Positions 12,201 through 23,098 of a stretch of 64,000 bases of DNA are shown one piece after another. Under the pieces are notes generated by a model. The model was not told the origin of the DNA. It did not search any database and was given only the letters and a program-made list of their open reading frames with translations. This stretch comes from Manihot esculenta. Taxonomy: Eukaryota > Streptophyta > Magnoliopsida > Malpighiales > Euphorbiaceae. The position numbers and the translations under genes were made by a program. The stretch covers positions 310,001 to 374,000 of the forward strand of contig NC_035170.2 in assembly GCF_001659605.2 (NCBI RefSeq), in the 5' to 3' direction. Each line of letters opens with the position of its first letter. Position 1 is the first letter of the stretch.

Positions 12201-15200
12201 ACTAAATTCCTAAAAAATGTCAACGGACAGCTAACCAAACCAGGGAATAAGCAAATCGAATAATTTCAGTTCGGAATCATTGGTTTCCATCATTCCCAAT
12301 TTTGGGTTTCAATCATTCCATCCTTCCCCATACATTCCATAACAAACAATGCAAGAACTTCAATTCAGCAACTTTTAACAGTGGGTCTACATCTCGTTGC
12401 AATTTCATTGGAATATACAACATATACAAGTAAAACTGATAGAGTTAGGAACAAAGTTAACTTGGAAATCGAAAGAACAATGGAGAGGATACGAAATAGT
12501 ATTGAAAATTTGTACTGATTGATAATGGAAAATAATACAACTCTAATAATGTAGCTTCCTCACAGATTTACAATCCCCAACGAGAAATAGGAACAATAAA
12601 AAGGAACCAACAAAGAAATTAAAATGGCTCGCAAGAACCCCCAAGGAACAATGTCCTGTGCAGGAAGCCTGCCCTTCTGTAACAAAGAAATTAGTACTCA
12701 AAACTAGATATCCTGCTCCCCATTTCATCCCTTATTTATACTCTTTGTCAGCTGGCCCCTTTCCATGTGTCTTCCTCCGAAATTCTCTCTAACAAAAGAA
12801 TATTCCAGCTCACTCAATTTTAGAAGTTTCTCCATATTTTGAAACTTATCCACTCCTATCCCTATCAATACTACCCCCTTAAAAATAGCCTTTGTCCTTA
12901 AGGTTGTTTGGTAAATACAAAAGAATTGATTCAAGCAATAAATTGTCTAGCAACTCCATTAATAGGTAAGAGACATAAAAGCTTTTCAAGCGCAGATCCT
13001 CAAGCTCTATTTTCACCTTGTCCACCCTCGCTCTACATTAAGAATTTGCATGGAATAATCTTTAATCTTCACTATCAATAAGATGACGCATAATTGCTTG
13101 TTCAGAAGAGCAACTGCTATATCATTAACTCCACTAACATTGGCATCAATCTCTAAATATTTTCTTGATTCTCTAGATGAAGTGAAATTATAACCTGTAG
13201 CTTCTGTTGTAAATATGCAACCCCATGAACATGAAGAGATTCACCTTTGCAATATGATTTGTGTTTTGAACCAGTATGAATGCTTTCTTTCTTTTGAAGC
13301 ACACCCAATGGAATTTTCAGCCAATTAATCAACCCCTCTTCTAGAACTTTTACCCTAATATTTTCTAAAGATTAAATCCATATGCTTTGCGCTAGAAACT
13401 CGTCTACCCCACACCTCCATATTTCTTTCAAAAGCAGTACTCAATTTATGTAAGAAAAAATAAGTAGATAGGGATTGCTTTACGTTCAAAACCTAGAAAA
13501 TGGCCATAAGTTGAGAGTTGATATAAAATGTAGCACATTGTAATGCATCTTGAATCTGAATCAAGAAATGTGGAGCCGAGTATTGTGACCGTGAATTACG
13601 ACTCCTCGCTTTCCAACCTTACAATAAATGGATTGATTGTAATAGATCCCCTTTCTTGCAGTTCCCTTGATTGAAAAATTCCAAAATCTGAAATTAATTG
13701 CAGCTCCATTGGGTTGAAATTAGGAGGAAAAAGTTTAGTGGAAATATGAACGTGTTTTGGAGAAATTGAGATGGGAGAAAAATGTATGCATCATTGGAGA
13801 AGACAATGGTTGTGTCTCCATGTTTCTCAACTCTGCTGGGCTTAAATCTGATGGCTTGGGATGTGCGCTTTCAAAATTATTTGGCTGATACATTTTTTGG
13901 AGGCCTGACCTGGTGGTGCAATAATTTTAGAGGACTAAAAATAAGGCCCGTCGAAGGAGTTGGATTTACTTCTCCAAATGGTGCTCCCAATTCAAGTCCA
14001 ACACCCAATTTCATCTTCTTCTTTCACGTATACATAGCAGAAACACCAAATGCCAAACGCCTTACTCCTTGCAAAATGAATATGAAGCTCTTTACCCAGG
14101 TTTGTTGCTACCTCATCCATGCAATAGAAGTCAAGGTCCCCTTGAATCTTCATCCGTTTCTCTACTTCTCTACTTCAAATATTAAATTTGAATTACACCT
14201 AACTCACCCCAAAACTAGTTCAAGGTGAAGAATTGCCCATGGCTGACAAGGGTCACATTACTCCTTTCACAAATAGATATGAGATTCAAAACGCTCCATC
14301 ACGTCCAGGACCACACTGAGGCGTGACACATTTAGGCCCAACATCGGTCGAAAGGCTCTGATACCATGTTAAATTTGGATAAGGCCGAACTCACTTCAAA
14401 AACTAGCCCCAAAAAGTTAACTCAAGGGGAGGATTGCCTATGACCTATATAAGGTATCTATATAAGGCACATCACCCTTTTTAAAATCAAGGTGGGATTC
14501 AACGTACTCCCTCACATCTAGGACCACACTGGAGCATGACATATTTATGGGAGGTCCATATCAGTGGGAGATTCTGATACCATATTAAATTTGGGTCAGG
14601 TCTAACTCACCTTAAAAACTAGCTGAAGGGAGGATTGCGCATTACCTTTTTCCAATTGGATGTGGTTTTCAACATAAACCCATTTAGAAAATAACTCATT
14701 GAAAGAGACTGAAGAGTCTAATACTTGATCTGATCAAGACACCAATTCATCTGCATGCTCTACAAATGTGTCCAAATGTTGGACGGCCACCCGATGTTCT
14801 TTTGGGCCCCTTGCATTTCCACCATCTCCACCATAATTTTGTAGTAATTCAAGCTTAAGCTGGTTCCAAGATAGATCTGGAGCCCTCTGCTGAAGTTCCT
14901 GCAACCATTGAAGGGAGGACCCCTCCATGCAAACTAGAGCCTTATAGATCTTCATTTTATGGTGGGTAGCACAAGATTCGAATTAATACTCAGCTTGCTC
15001 AATCCATCCTTGTGAATTTTCCCCAGTAAAGGTGGGTATTTCTCCTATTCTCTTGTTAAATAACACTTCTAGAAATTGATGTGGAGCATCTCTATTGATA
15101 GTAGCAAACTCTCCACTAGCTTGATGCTAATGAAAATATTTAAGTGCTTCAAGGTTACCTTTTGCCGCCTCCTTCCATAATAACTCGCCTCCTTCCATAA

Positions 15201-18200
15201 TAATTGGGTAAGCAAATGCTCGATTCTATTAAATTTTTGTTCAAGATCACAATCTACATATTTAGGTTTTCTTGGAAGGCTGTAATGTTCTTCTTTATCT
15301 TCTTTATTCTATTTTCCATTATGGATTAGCTCCTCAAAATCCGGCAAGTCGAACCAATTTGATAGAGTTAGAAACAAATATAACTTGAAAACTGAAAGAA
15401 CAATGGAAAGGATTTGAAATAGTATTGAAAACTTGTACCGATTAATAATGGAAAACAATACAACTCTAACAATGTAACTCTCTCATAGATTTACAATCCC
15501 CAACTAGAAATAAGAACAATAAAAAAGAACCAACAAGGAAATTAAAATGGCTCACAAGAACCCCCCAAGGACAATGTCCTGTGCAGGAAGCCTACTCCTC
15601 TGTAACAGAGAAATTTATACTCAAAACCAAGCATACTTGCTCCCCATTTCATCTCTTATTTATACTCTTTTCAGCTGGTCCCTTTCCATGTGTTTTCCTC
15701 TGAAATTCTCTCTAACAGAAGAATATTCCGACTACCCAATTTCAGCTCACTCAATTCTAGAAGTTACTCCATACTCTGACGCTTATCCACTCCTATCCCT
15801 ATCAAAAACCTAGTCAATTAAACAAATAAATCCAAAAATTTAAAGTAAAACCCAATCTATTAAGCAATAAGACCCAGAAAAACTAATGGTTTTAATTACA
15901 AACAAAACCCAAAAACACATAGCCAAATTGAGAAGCTGACGAGTACTTAGAGCAAGGAAGAAGGCAACGGTAGGCTTGGTTGCTTGCGCCTTGCTGTGAG
16001 AATGGAGATGAAACAAGAAGAAGAAGAAAATGATTCTATGGCTGGATTTGTGATGGTGGCAATGGGCCTTGGTTTGGGAGAAAGGTAATTAGAGAAAGAA
16101 AAAGATATCAAGCTCTAGAACAAAGAAGATGGAGCTCAGAAGGGTAGCACAATCTGGTAGTATTGAGATTTGGAAGGGAAGGCAATCTGGTATCACGAGT
16201 GAGAGAGAGGCATGAATGAGAGAGATGGGTGGGGCGGCTAAAATGACCAAATGAAAGATGGATTTAGGGTTGATGTTAAGTTTATATTCATATGGTCGAT
16301 TCGGTTTGGTTTATTTCATTGATTTCGGTGATTTAACTGAACTGAATCAAAAATTGAAAAACTCAACAATCAATAACCAATCAAACCAAATAAATTAAAA
16401 GACTGAATCAAACTGTTCAGCTTGGTTTTCGGTTAAAACCAAAAACTACTCACCCCTAGATTTAGTGTTGAAGGAGGGTCCTTATACGTTTGATATGGGA
16501 ACGGTGCTTCTATCATGGCATCCTAGACTTGCAATGGATGTGGATTTGATTCAGAAACTTCCAGTTTGGATGCCATTTTCGAGGTTCCCATTTGAATTTT
16601 GGTCCAAAGAGATGTTGAGTAGAATGGAGAGTATATTGGGGAAGCCCTTGTATTTTTTATCTCTGCACCATCTTTAAATCTCATTTAGCAATGCTATGGT
16701 GCTTATTGAAATGGATTTGAAGGGAAAATTTCTTGAGGAGATTGTCCTCAAGGATGAGATAGGCTGTTGGTTGGAACAAAAAGTGAACTATGAGTGGGAA
16801 CTGGTGAAGTGCGAGAACTGTAATAAAATTGGGCATGGAAAGATTGAATGTAGGGATGAATATAATAAGAAAGTGTGCCAAGAAAAGATAGGTGAAGGAC
16901 AAACTGTTGAGGAAGGAGGTGATGGGAAGCCTGATGAAGTAGGGAAAGGTGATTTAGAGGGCACTGTTAGCAGTGAAGAGACTGGGCAGCTAAAGGATAC
17001 CTCAAAATGGAGATTGTTGAGATAGGCCTTCAATTTTTCCTTGATTTTGTGCTGTAAATAGGCTATAGTCATGCATGTAATTATGTAATAGGCGCTCTTA
17101 TAATCATATAATCTTCATTTTTTGTATTTACCATTATACTATAAATATCAATCAAGCTTCTATTATGCTATAGGATGGAGCCTAGTTAAGGCCTCATTTC
17201 TTCTTTTCCATCTGCACTCTAAAATATTTTATGAAAAAGAAGAGCATTATATTGCAGAAAAAACAGTACCGTGCTAGGGGGTGGATTTCTAGGAGGTTTC
17301 AATCACCGGGTGATATTTACCTGCGATCTCTGAATTTTAATATTTGTTTCATTGCGGTCACTAAATTTAATTTTGCTTCATAAAAGTCACTCAACTTTCC
17401 ATTTGAATTTCAAATAGTAACTCTCATCAAAATCTTATGGAATTTCCAATTGGGTGTCTATGTGGCTTCTCCTGCATGGATTAAATTTAAAAAAAAAAAA
17501 AAAATTATTTGCCATTATAAAGGCCTATAAATATCTCCCTAACCTACAGTTGGGTGAACCATACCAGATTAAGGACCAGTTCCCAGTTTAACCAGTTGGA
17601 TGGCCGGTCAGGTCCAATTTTAAAAATATTGAGCAAAGATATTTTGCTTTTGTAAATTTTGCAGACAGTCTTCCTGTTTGCTTTCAAGTAACACACCCTT
17701 TAATGCTTTTATGTACACAAACTTCATTAGTAATAAAAAAAGGTGAAATTTTCAAAACTATTATTTATCTATTTCGTGCATATGTTATAAGGTCTTTAAC
17801 TCTGAAGGTTTTCCTATGTGGCAGCTGGCAGCAGGCTTGTCGTTGCATCTACATTTTGCTATGATTTATCTTTATTTGCGCTTGCAAATTCTAGTGATAG
17901 CAACATGATTCTCAACTTAAGCTTCCAAGCACCTAATGATAGGCATTCTGCTGAAATGCAGTCTGATGATAGTCATGCTTGAATGCAGACTCTGGTGATA
18001 GTCGTTTACTTATGTTTCAGGATTCCAACTTCCATTGTGTGATAACTGAAATAGTCATGTGTCACTATCATTTCAGGTCATGATTAAAAGTGCAAGATGC
18101 ATCTTTATAGCCTCTGTGGTTGTGAAATATCTGATATCTAAAAATTGGATTCAGTTGCCAACTATTGTTAGCATTGTTTCCCCAGAAGAAACAAGCATCA

Positions 18201-19773
18201 AACTGACAAATTGCCATTTAATGTTCTATTACCATAGGGCCTGTATATCCGCTCTAGAATCACAATCAATCCTGATAGAGTTTATAGAATGGCTATGAGG
18301 AAGCTTAATACTTCTGCTGGAATTCTTGAGGTTATGGGCGCTCCCCTCACAGGAACAGAGCTTAGAGCCTATGTGATGTCAGGAGGTGGGATTACACTGA
18401 AGAACTTCAAGCCAAGGCTTAGGAGCAAGAGGTGTTTTCTCATCTTCCCAATACGAGGTTCCGAAAAGAAGGGACTAGTCAGTGTTGAAATTAAGAAGAA
18501 AAAGGGCCAGGTTTGGTTCCATATATCCTGCACTCTATTTGTTTTTCTCATGTGATGATGCCACTTGGAGCAAATCCTGTGCATTAGGTTGGTTTTCTGG
18601 TTTTGCCTCCGTGTCCTCATAACAAAACTAGGTGACTGTTGTCTGCTAAATTAATGTCTGCTCTTTGTGATGAAGAAAGGGTCAGGAACGAGTTCTTGTT
18701 TTTTTTTATGAATCATCTGCAAATCCTTATTTTCATTTTTTTGTTTAAATCACACATTTATTTCTGGAATTTATTAGAGGGATTGAGGTCATCCATATGA
18801 TTCTCTTAATTGAATGTCACTCTTGTTAAACCGTAAAGTGGCTCTTACGTTTGGCAAATAGATTGCACTCCTTTGATGATGTGGCTTCCATTTTGTTGTT
18901 GGTGAGCATTGTTTAGATTTTGACTCCATTTGTCGACCCACAAATATTTCCAGCATTTACTTGTGTTCGGCATACACTGGAAAATGGTTTGGGACACCAT
19001 ATTTTCAAGGAAAACAACTTCCATTTCAAGAGGATTTCTTGTTTCAAAAGGACATTGTGTCTCCTTATTTCCATTATTTAAGATTGTTTTTCTTGCATAT
19101 GGGAAGGGCGCAAAACGAAACTGCTTCAAATTCCAGGTTCTCTATTTAATTTGTGCCTGTCATTTTTGCGTTAGTTTTTTAGGGTTTGCATGGCAGTACC
19201 TACACGGCATTGTTGTTAGCAAGTAGAATCCTTACACCTCATGAAATTATGAACAGCCAATGTGATGTGGAGAGTAATTGATGGTCATTCACATTATCTT
19301 CTCCAAAATAGAGATAAAAAGACCTGCTATCCTGAATTCCTGATGCTTTATTTGCACATTTTTTCCTCCATATCTCTGAAATATTTCAACATCCTAGAGC
19401 TGCTTGTGCATGCATCTTTAGGACCCTCTTTTTTTCCTCACATGAAAATATTTATAGAGATACTCCAATGGATGGCAATGTCCTAATGGTGTATTCTGCT
19501 GTGCAGTATGATATGAAGCTATTGGCTGTTGACATTCCCATGGCGACAGGACCTGACCAGAGATTGTTTCTGATTGGAGATGAGGATGAGTATAAGGTTG
19601 GTGGTGGACTAATAGCTGAGCTGAGAGATCCTGTTGTGAAAGCAATGGCAGCCAGCAAGGAATTTGATGATCTTGATCGAATTGAGGAAGAGGAGGATGC
19701 TGCAAGAGAACTTCAGGAAGCAGAAAGAAAGCACCGTGAGGAGATTGAAAAACTTGAGAGAGATGGTTCATAG
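9244..19773 (+). CDS. Conserved plant mitochondrial membrane protein, unknown function (three exons)
   Basis: Exons 9244-9870, 18238-18510 and 19507-19773, all joined in phase 0 with GT-AG borders (gca/gtaagt; atag/ggc; ccag/gtttgg; gcag/tat), give 388 residues. Residues 1-60 are rich in Arg and Ser with almost no acids (MSKPSPRIVHRLLRFRYCL), typical of a mitochondrial presequence. Hydrophobic stretches at about 158-185 and 195-212 span the exon 1-2 junction. They are followed by a conserved soluble domain (RMAMRKLNTSAGILEVMGAP, SKRCFLIFPIRGSEKKGLVS) and a C-terminal acidic coiled coil (EEEEDAARELQEAERKHREE). I recognise the family as plant-conserved, and a Coa1/Tim21-like topology is possible, but I cannot assign a function. 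An AATAAA lies at 19965. Intron 1 is 8.4 kb and packed with transposons; a small extra exon inside it cannot be excluded. Confidence 0.75.
10600..11067. mobile_element. MITE-like element with ~28-bp terminal inverted repeats
   Basis: The left end actatttggtccctatagta is mirrored by the right end ...ctatagtgactaaatagt, giving about 28 bp of terminal inverted repeat with three mismatches. The interior is AT-rich and non-coding, with further inverted blocks of the kind cattagttggtc. It lies in intron 1 of the mitochondrial-protein gene. No clear target-site duplication could be read, so the superfamily is not assigned. Confidence 0.65.
14640..15150 (-). pseudogene. gag fragment of the gag-only LTR element
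   Basis: The longest open piece is 14955-14734 (MKIYKALVCMEGSSLQWLQE, then DLSWNQLKLELLQNYGGD, then VQHLDTFVEHADELVS). Upstream on the minus strand, across a stop, comes IGEIPTFTGENSQGWIEQAE; downstream a further piece follows after frame breaks. This is the Retrotrans_gag arrangement. The same frame is found in the partial copy at 31812-33366. Confidence 0.7.
15338..15356 (-). other. Primer binding site, possibly tRNA-Tyr
   Basis: The plus strand reads aatccggcaagtcgaacca, ending in CCA three bases from the LTR edge. From memory of plant tRNA-Tyr (3' end AATCCGGTAGGTCGGACCA) it matches at 16 of 19 positions. The location next to the 5' LTR of the minus-strand element supports the role; the tRNA identity is tentative. 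Confidence 0.5.
17026..18237 (+). other. End of intron 1, no gene seen
   Basis: Non-coding AT-rich intron sequence. It holds the 3' remnant of the LINE insertion (to about 17200), a run of A at 17489-17504, and a block at 17330-17420 with recurring gtcact-type phrases that looks like another degraded repeat. Short frames such as 18059-18298 are not exons: the conserved protein resumes only at the acceptor before 18238. Confidence 0.5.
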
Positions 19774-22031
19774 TACTCGTTTTTGCCCAAACTTTCCCTC
19801 CATTCTTTTCCTTTTCTTTTGCTGGATAATTTTGGCTAGATGCCTGAGGCTTGATACAGATGAGTCTTTCGTTTGTATCAGAGATCTAATTCTCTAGTGC
19901 TTTTTTCTTTAACCTGCTAAATAACATGTTCAGAAATTTTAAAGTTGAGAGATCTAATCAAGGCAATAAAGTATGCAACTGGGGTACTGTGCTTCGCTAG
20001 TAATGCAATTTTTTGTTGATTCAGATAGCTTGCCTTCATTTAAGGTTCTACTTTCTTTTCTTTTTGAAGTCTTGATTTATTGTAGCAGCAATTTCTAATG
20101 TTATATGGTCTTGTAATCTTCCATGATGACATGCTCTAGTTCCCTGGATACTTGCTAGATGGATGGGGACCTATAATCATTTCTTTTTCATGGAGGAGTG
20201 CGGTGGTGAGTAGGATGGTACCGGGTAGGATGCCTGCGAAATTTTCGATATCTAAATCTGAATTTGTTTATAATTACAATGTCCGATCTCATCTCAAACA
20301 CCTATTTAAAGGTCACCACCCATATCCGTCCTAAATCCATTTTGGCGTTATCGTGTATTACCCGAATCCAATTAAATATAAAAAAATTATGATAAAAAGG
20401 AAATGTTAAGTCAAATTTGGATCCAAACACATCCTAAATTTTCCAGAAACACAGAAGAATACTAGAAATACCAACACAAATCTCAAAAAATCAATCTCAA
20501 CCAACACATCAAATAAATCTTTTAACATTTAAAGAACACATTCTAAATTTTCAGATCAATACTAGTGAATCCATTTTCAAATCAACCTCTACAAATAAAA
20601 AAAATCGATAATCAAAATTTTCTTTCTATCAAACTTAAATTTTAGTAGAAATCTGAAACAACAAAATCCGCGTTGCTTAGTACATCGAAGGAGAAGGCAT
20701 CGCTATAGCACACCCACAGACATCAGTGGGGCAGCATCACCAGCCCACCCACATGCCTCAGGCGAGCCATCGCTGTGTACCCACAAGCCTCAGAATCGAT
20801 GCATTGGTGCACACCCATGGGCATCGAATGCTAATCTAGGCAATACAGAAGTGAGAAATCTGTTTTGTCACACCCACGAGAAGAAAGAAATCAAGCAAGA
20901 AAACAAGGAGTAAGAAGAAGGATAGATGATGGGCGGCTGACCGAGGATTTGAGAGTGGGAGAGGGAGAAAAGAATAATTACATAGGTAGGGTTTGGGGAG
21001 TGCACCTTACAAATGGGATTCGGACAGTAGGCACTCAAGGTAACAAACTCAAAACTCTCCATCCGAACCCGGGTACAAAATTTTAAATTTGAACCGGTTT
21101 AAATTCTTTAAATTTTTTTTTAAATCTATCATATTAAAATTTGATTGGATCAAATACCCATAAAAATTCACCCGATAACCATCCCCAGTCCTATTATCAG
21201 CTTGGTTTCCATCTTCCATTCCATCCATCCTCACTTGGGCATCTTCAACTCCTTTCAAGTAGTTGGAAAATAACATGCTAGTAAGTCTAAGTATTATATA
21301 ATTAACGAGTTAGTTAAACACTGCCACATCACTTTACTTGTATAATTAGTTACGTGCGCATATTAAAATTTTTTGTATTATTATTATATAATATTATTTT
21401 ATAAAATAATATTTTTTAATATAAATTCGTTCCATTTTAGAAATAAAATATTTTCTTTAAAATTTTAAATTTAAAATAATAATTAAGCACAAATTCATAT
21501 ATTATCAAATTTAATTACAATAAAAAAAATAAATATTTTAATATTGATTATCATATAATAAAACAATATACATAAAAAATAAAGTTTATTAAATTTCAAC
21601 GATAATAGATGAAAGTGGCAATAGTGCTATACGAGAATCATCTGTTTTATTAAAAGTATGTTAATTTTTTAAATAATAAAATTTAGTATATCAATTATGT
21701 TAAGTAAATATTATTTTAAAATAATACGAATATTTTATAATAATTATAATATCAATATATTTTACTATTGAAAAAAAAATGATTTTTATAAAATATCAAA
21801 ATGACTCATCATCTAACTTTAATTTAATCAATACAGTTGAATTAGTGATAGAGAATTGTGTAATCATACATCTTATACCAAATGTTAAAAAAATAATAAG
21901 AAAGAAAAATTTTAAAATAGAGACATTTGAAAATGAAAGAAAGAGAATTTGTATGAAGAATTGTGCAGATAGAAAGAGAATTGTACGAAGAATTGTGCAG
22001 ATAGATTTTGTATAGAATGAATAATTAAGGT
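19774..22031. other. Intergenic region, no gene seen
   Basis: The 3' UTR of the mitochondrial-protein gene (AATAAA at 19965) is followed by AT-rich sequence. A stretch at 20690-20840 has recurring cacccac/gcctcag words (short degenerate repeats). 21300-21800 is very AT-rich. ORFs at 20865-21086 and 21779-22015 have skewed composition and no family likeness. Confidence 0.5.
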
Positions 22032-22036
22032 AATAT

Positions 22037-22985
22037 TATAAGGCCCAGGCCCAGGCCTATTATGTTACTTTGTTTATTTAAAATGGGAAAGGATAAAGTT
22101 AATTTATGTTTCTTGAATAAATGGAAATTAATTTAAAGCACAGCTGAATAAATAGCCGATTACACTCTGTATATGCACCGAACAGATAACACCTTGATGA
22201 CAGGTGATTTATTTTCAGCATGATATATTTATACTGTCTTTGGGACAGCGCTTGATATACAGACAGCCTTTGGGGCGTATGTCAGGTGGTCACCCTTTGG
22301 GGGTAGCTCTGCACATGTGTATGACCAGTATTTTATTTGCTCTTGGGCCAAATTTGTCATTATAGAGCCTAAGATGCCAGCATTGCTCTCAGGCTGTTAT
22401 TATTTTATTATACTTGAGATGCCAGCATTATCTGCAGGGAACATATTATGAGTGTATGCGGATTCTATTTTTCACAGTTTATTTTATATTGATGGAATTA
22501 AATTATAGTTATTCAGCTGACTTATTTTAGCGAAATATTTGGTACTATTACGTACCTAAACTTATCTTTTTCCCTTTGTTATTTATTTATCCGCTCACTG
22601 AGTAGTTGTACTCACCCTTATATTTCTTTTAATATTTCAGTTCTTTTTTGGTGATCTACTCAGCAGTCTTCATCTCCTAGTTTATCCTTCCTTCCACATC
22701 GTCCACTCAGAGTCTAGAGGAGGTCGGACCAATCCTAGGTCTTTTGTTATTTCTGTTTGTAATTTTGTTAGATCATGTATTGAATGTACAGCCCCAATGA
22801 AGAAGGTTTTGGGTTGTTGTAAATATTTTATGAATTGACAGGTCCAACTATCAGTTTTTCTCTTTTATGCTTAATGTTTTGGTATTATAGCAGGTTAAAT
22901 GTTTTTATAAGTATAAATATCAGAGGAAGTTCTGTCAGTTTTTCGGGTCATATCAGTCTCTATAGTTTGGGGTTTGGGTGTGACA
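22037..22985 (+). repeat. 5' LTR, internally deleted
   Basis: It starts tataaggcccaggcccaggc and ends gggtgtgaca, as does the 3' LTR. After cctatta (about 22062) it jumps to the sequence found at 28808 in the 3' LTR, so 28061-28807 has no counterpart here. The junction shows only about 2 bp of shared sequence. The lost part includes the tatatataa stretch (28183-28191) that is the best TATA-box candidate. Confidence 0.9.
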
Positions 22986-22990
22986 ATTTT

Positions 22991-23002
22991 TGGTATCAGA
23001 GC
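22991..23002 (+). other. Primer binding site, initiator tRNA-Met
   Basis: TGGTATCAGAGC, the standard complement of the plant initiator tRNA-Met 3' end, begins 5 bp after the 5' LTR. Confidence 0.9.
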
Positions 23003-23098
23003 TTAGGTTATAGATTCTGTAGACTTTCCTCGAGTTGGTATTTGTTTTTTATTATATTCTGATCATTCTTTTCGTATTTCTTTTTCGTTTGTAGGACA

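Larger units (their letters stand above)
12437..15804 (-). mobile_element. Non-autonomous gag-only LTR retrotransposon
   Basis: Direct repeats 12437-12867 (431 bp) and 15360-15804 (445 bp) both run from TGATAGAGTTAG to CCTATCA. The element is flanked by the 5-bp duplication AAAAC at 12432-12436 and 15805-15809. On the minus strand a purine tract lies beside the 3' LTR (12868-12880) and a primer site beside the 5' LTR (15338-15356). The 2.5-kb interior has only a gag-like frame and no protease, RT or integrase, so mobility must have been supplied in trans. Confidence 0.8.
12164..16458. mobile_element. hAT-like non-autonomous element
   Basis: The right end, read inward on the minus strand, begins TAGGGGTGAGTAGTTTTTGG, the classic hAT-type terminus. 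The left end taggacaaagcattcgatcg is a degraded version. Both ends carry the GGTTTGGTT-rich subterminal sequence common in such elements. Flanking 8-bp duplications are gatttggt (12156-12163) and gatttagt (16459-16466), matching at 7 of 8. No transposase remains. Most of the interior is the LTR element at 12437-15804. Confidence 0.65.
11622..17025 (+). pseudogene. LINE ORF1 / DUF4283-type protein, split by a 4.3-kb insertion
   Basis: The left part (11622-12163) encodes an acidic N-terminus and then, across frame breaks, GSIFGINPRFKGVQGFC and VKENIFLFNFELGEG. The right part (16459-17025) continues with LKEGPYTFDMGTVLLSWHP, LPVWMPFSRFPFEFWSKEM and, after a stop at 16675, a CCHC knuckle (CENCNKIGHGKIEC at about 16812-16853). 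This is the order of DUF4283 plus knuckle proteins, the ORF1/gag-like part of plant LINEs. The two parts resume in frame if the hAT-like element at 12164-16458 and one target-duplication copy are ignored. ORF2 is not present. It is an old insertion in an intron and not a host exon. Confidence 0.75.

Noticed and set aside
13782..14228. 148-codon ORF on the plus strand
   Set aside because: Antisense to the gag-only LTR element, no domain, and its 3' part recurs at 31661-31996 with the retroelement copy.
16465..17025. Host zinc-knuckle protein gene
   Set aside because: Domain order is that of LINE ORF1 (DUF4283 plus knuckle), with stops, and it continues in frame from the fragment ending at 12163.
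20865..21086. 73-codon ORF in the intergenic region
   Set aside because: Charged low-complexity sequence, no start context or homologous domain recognised.
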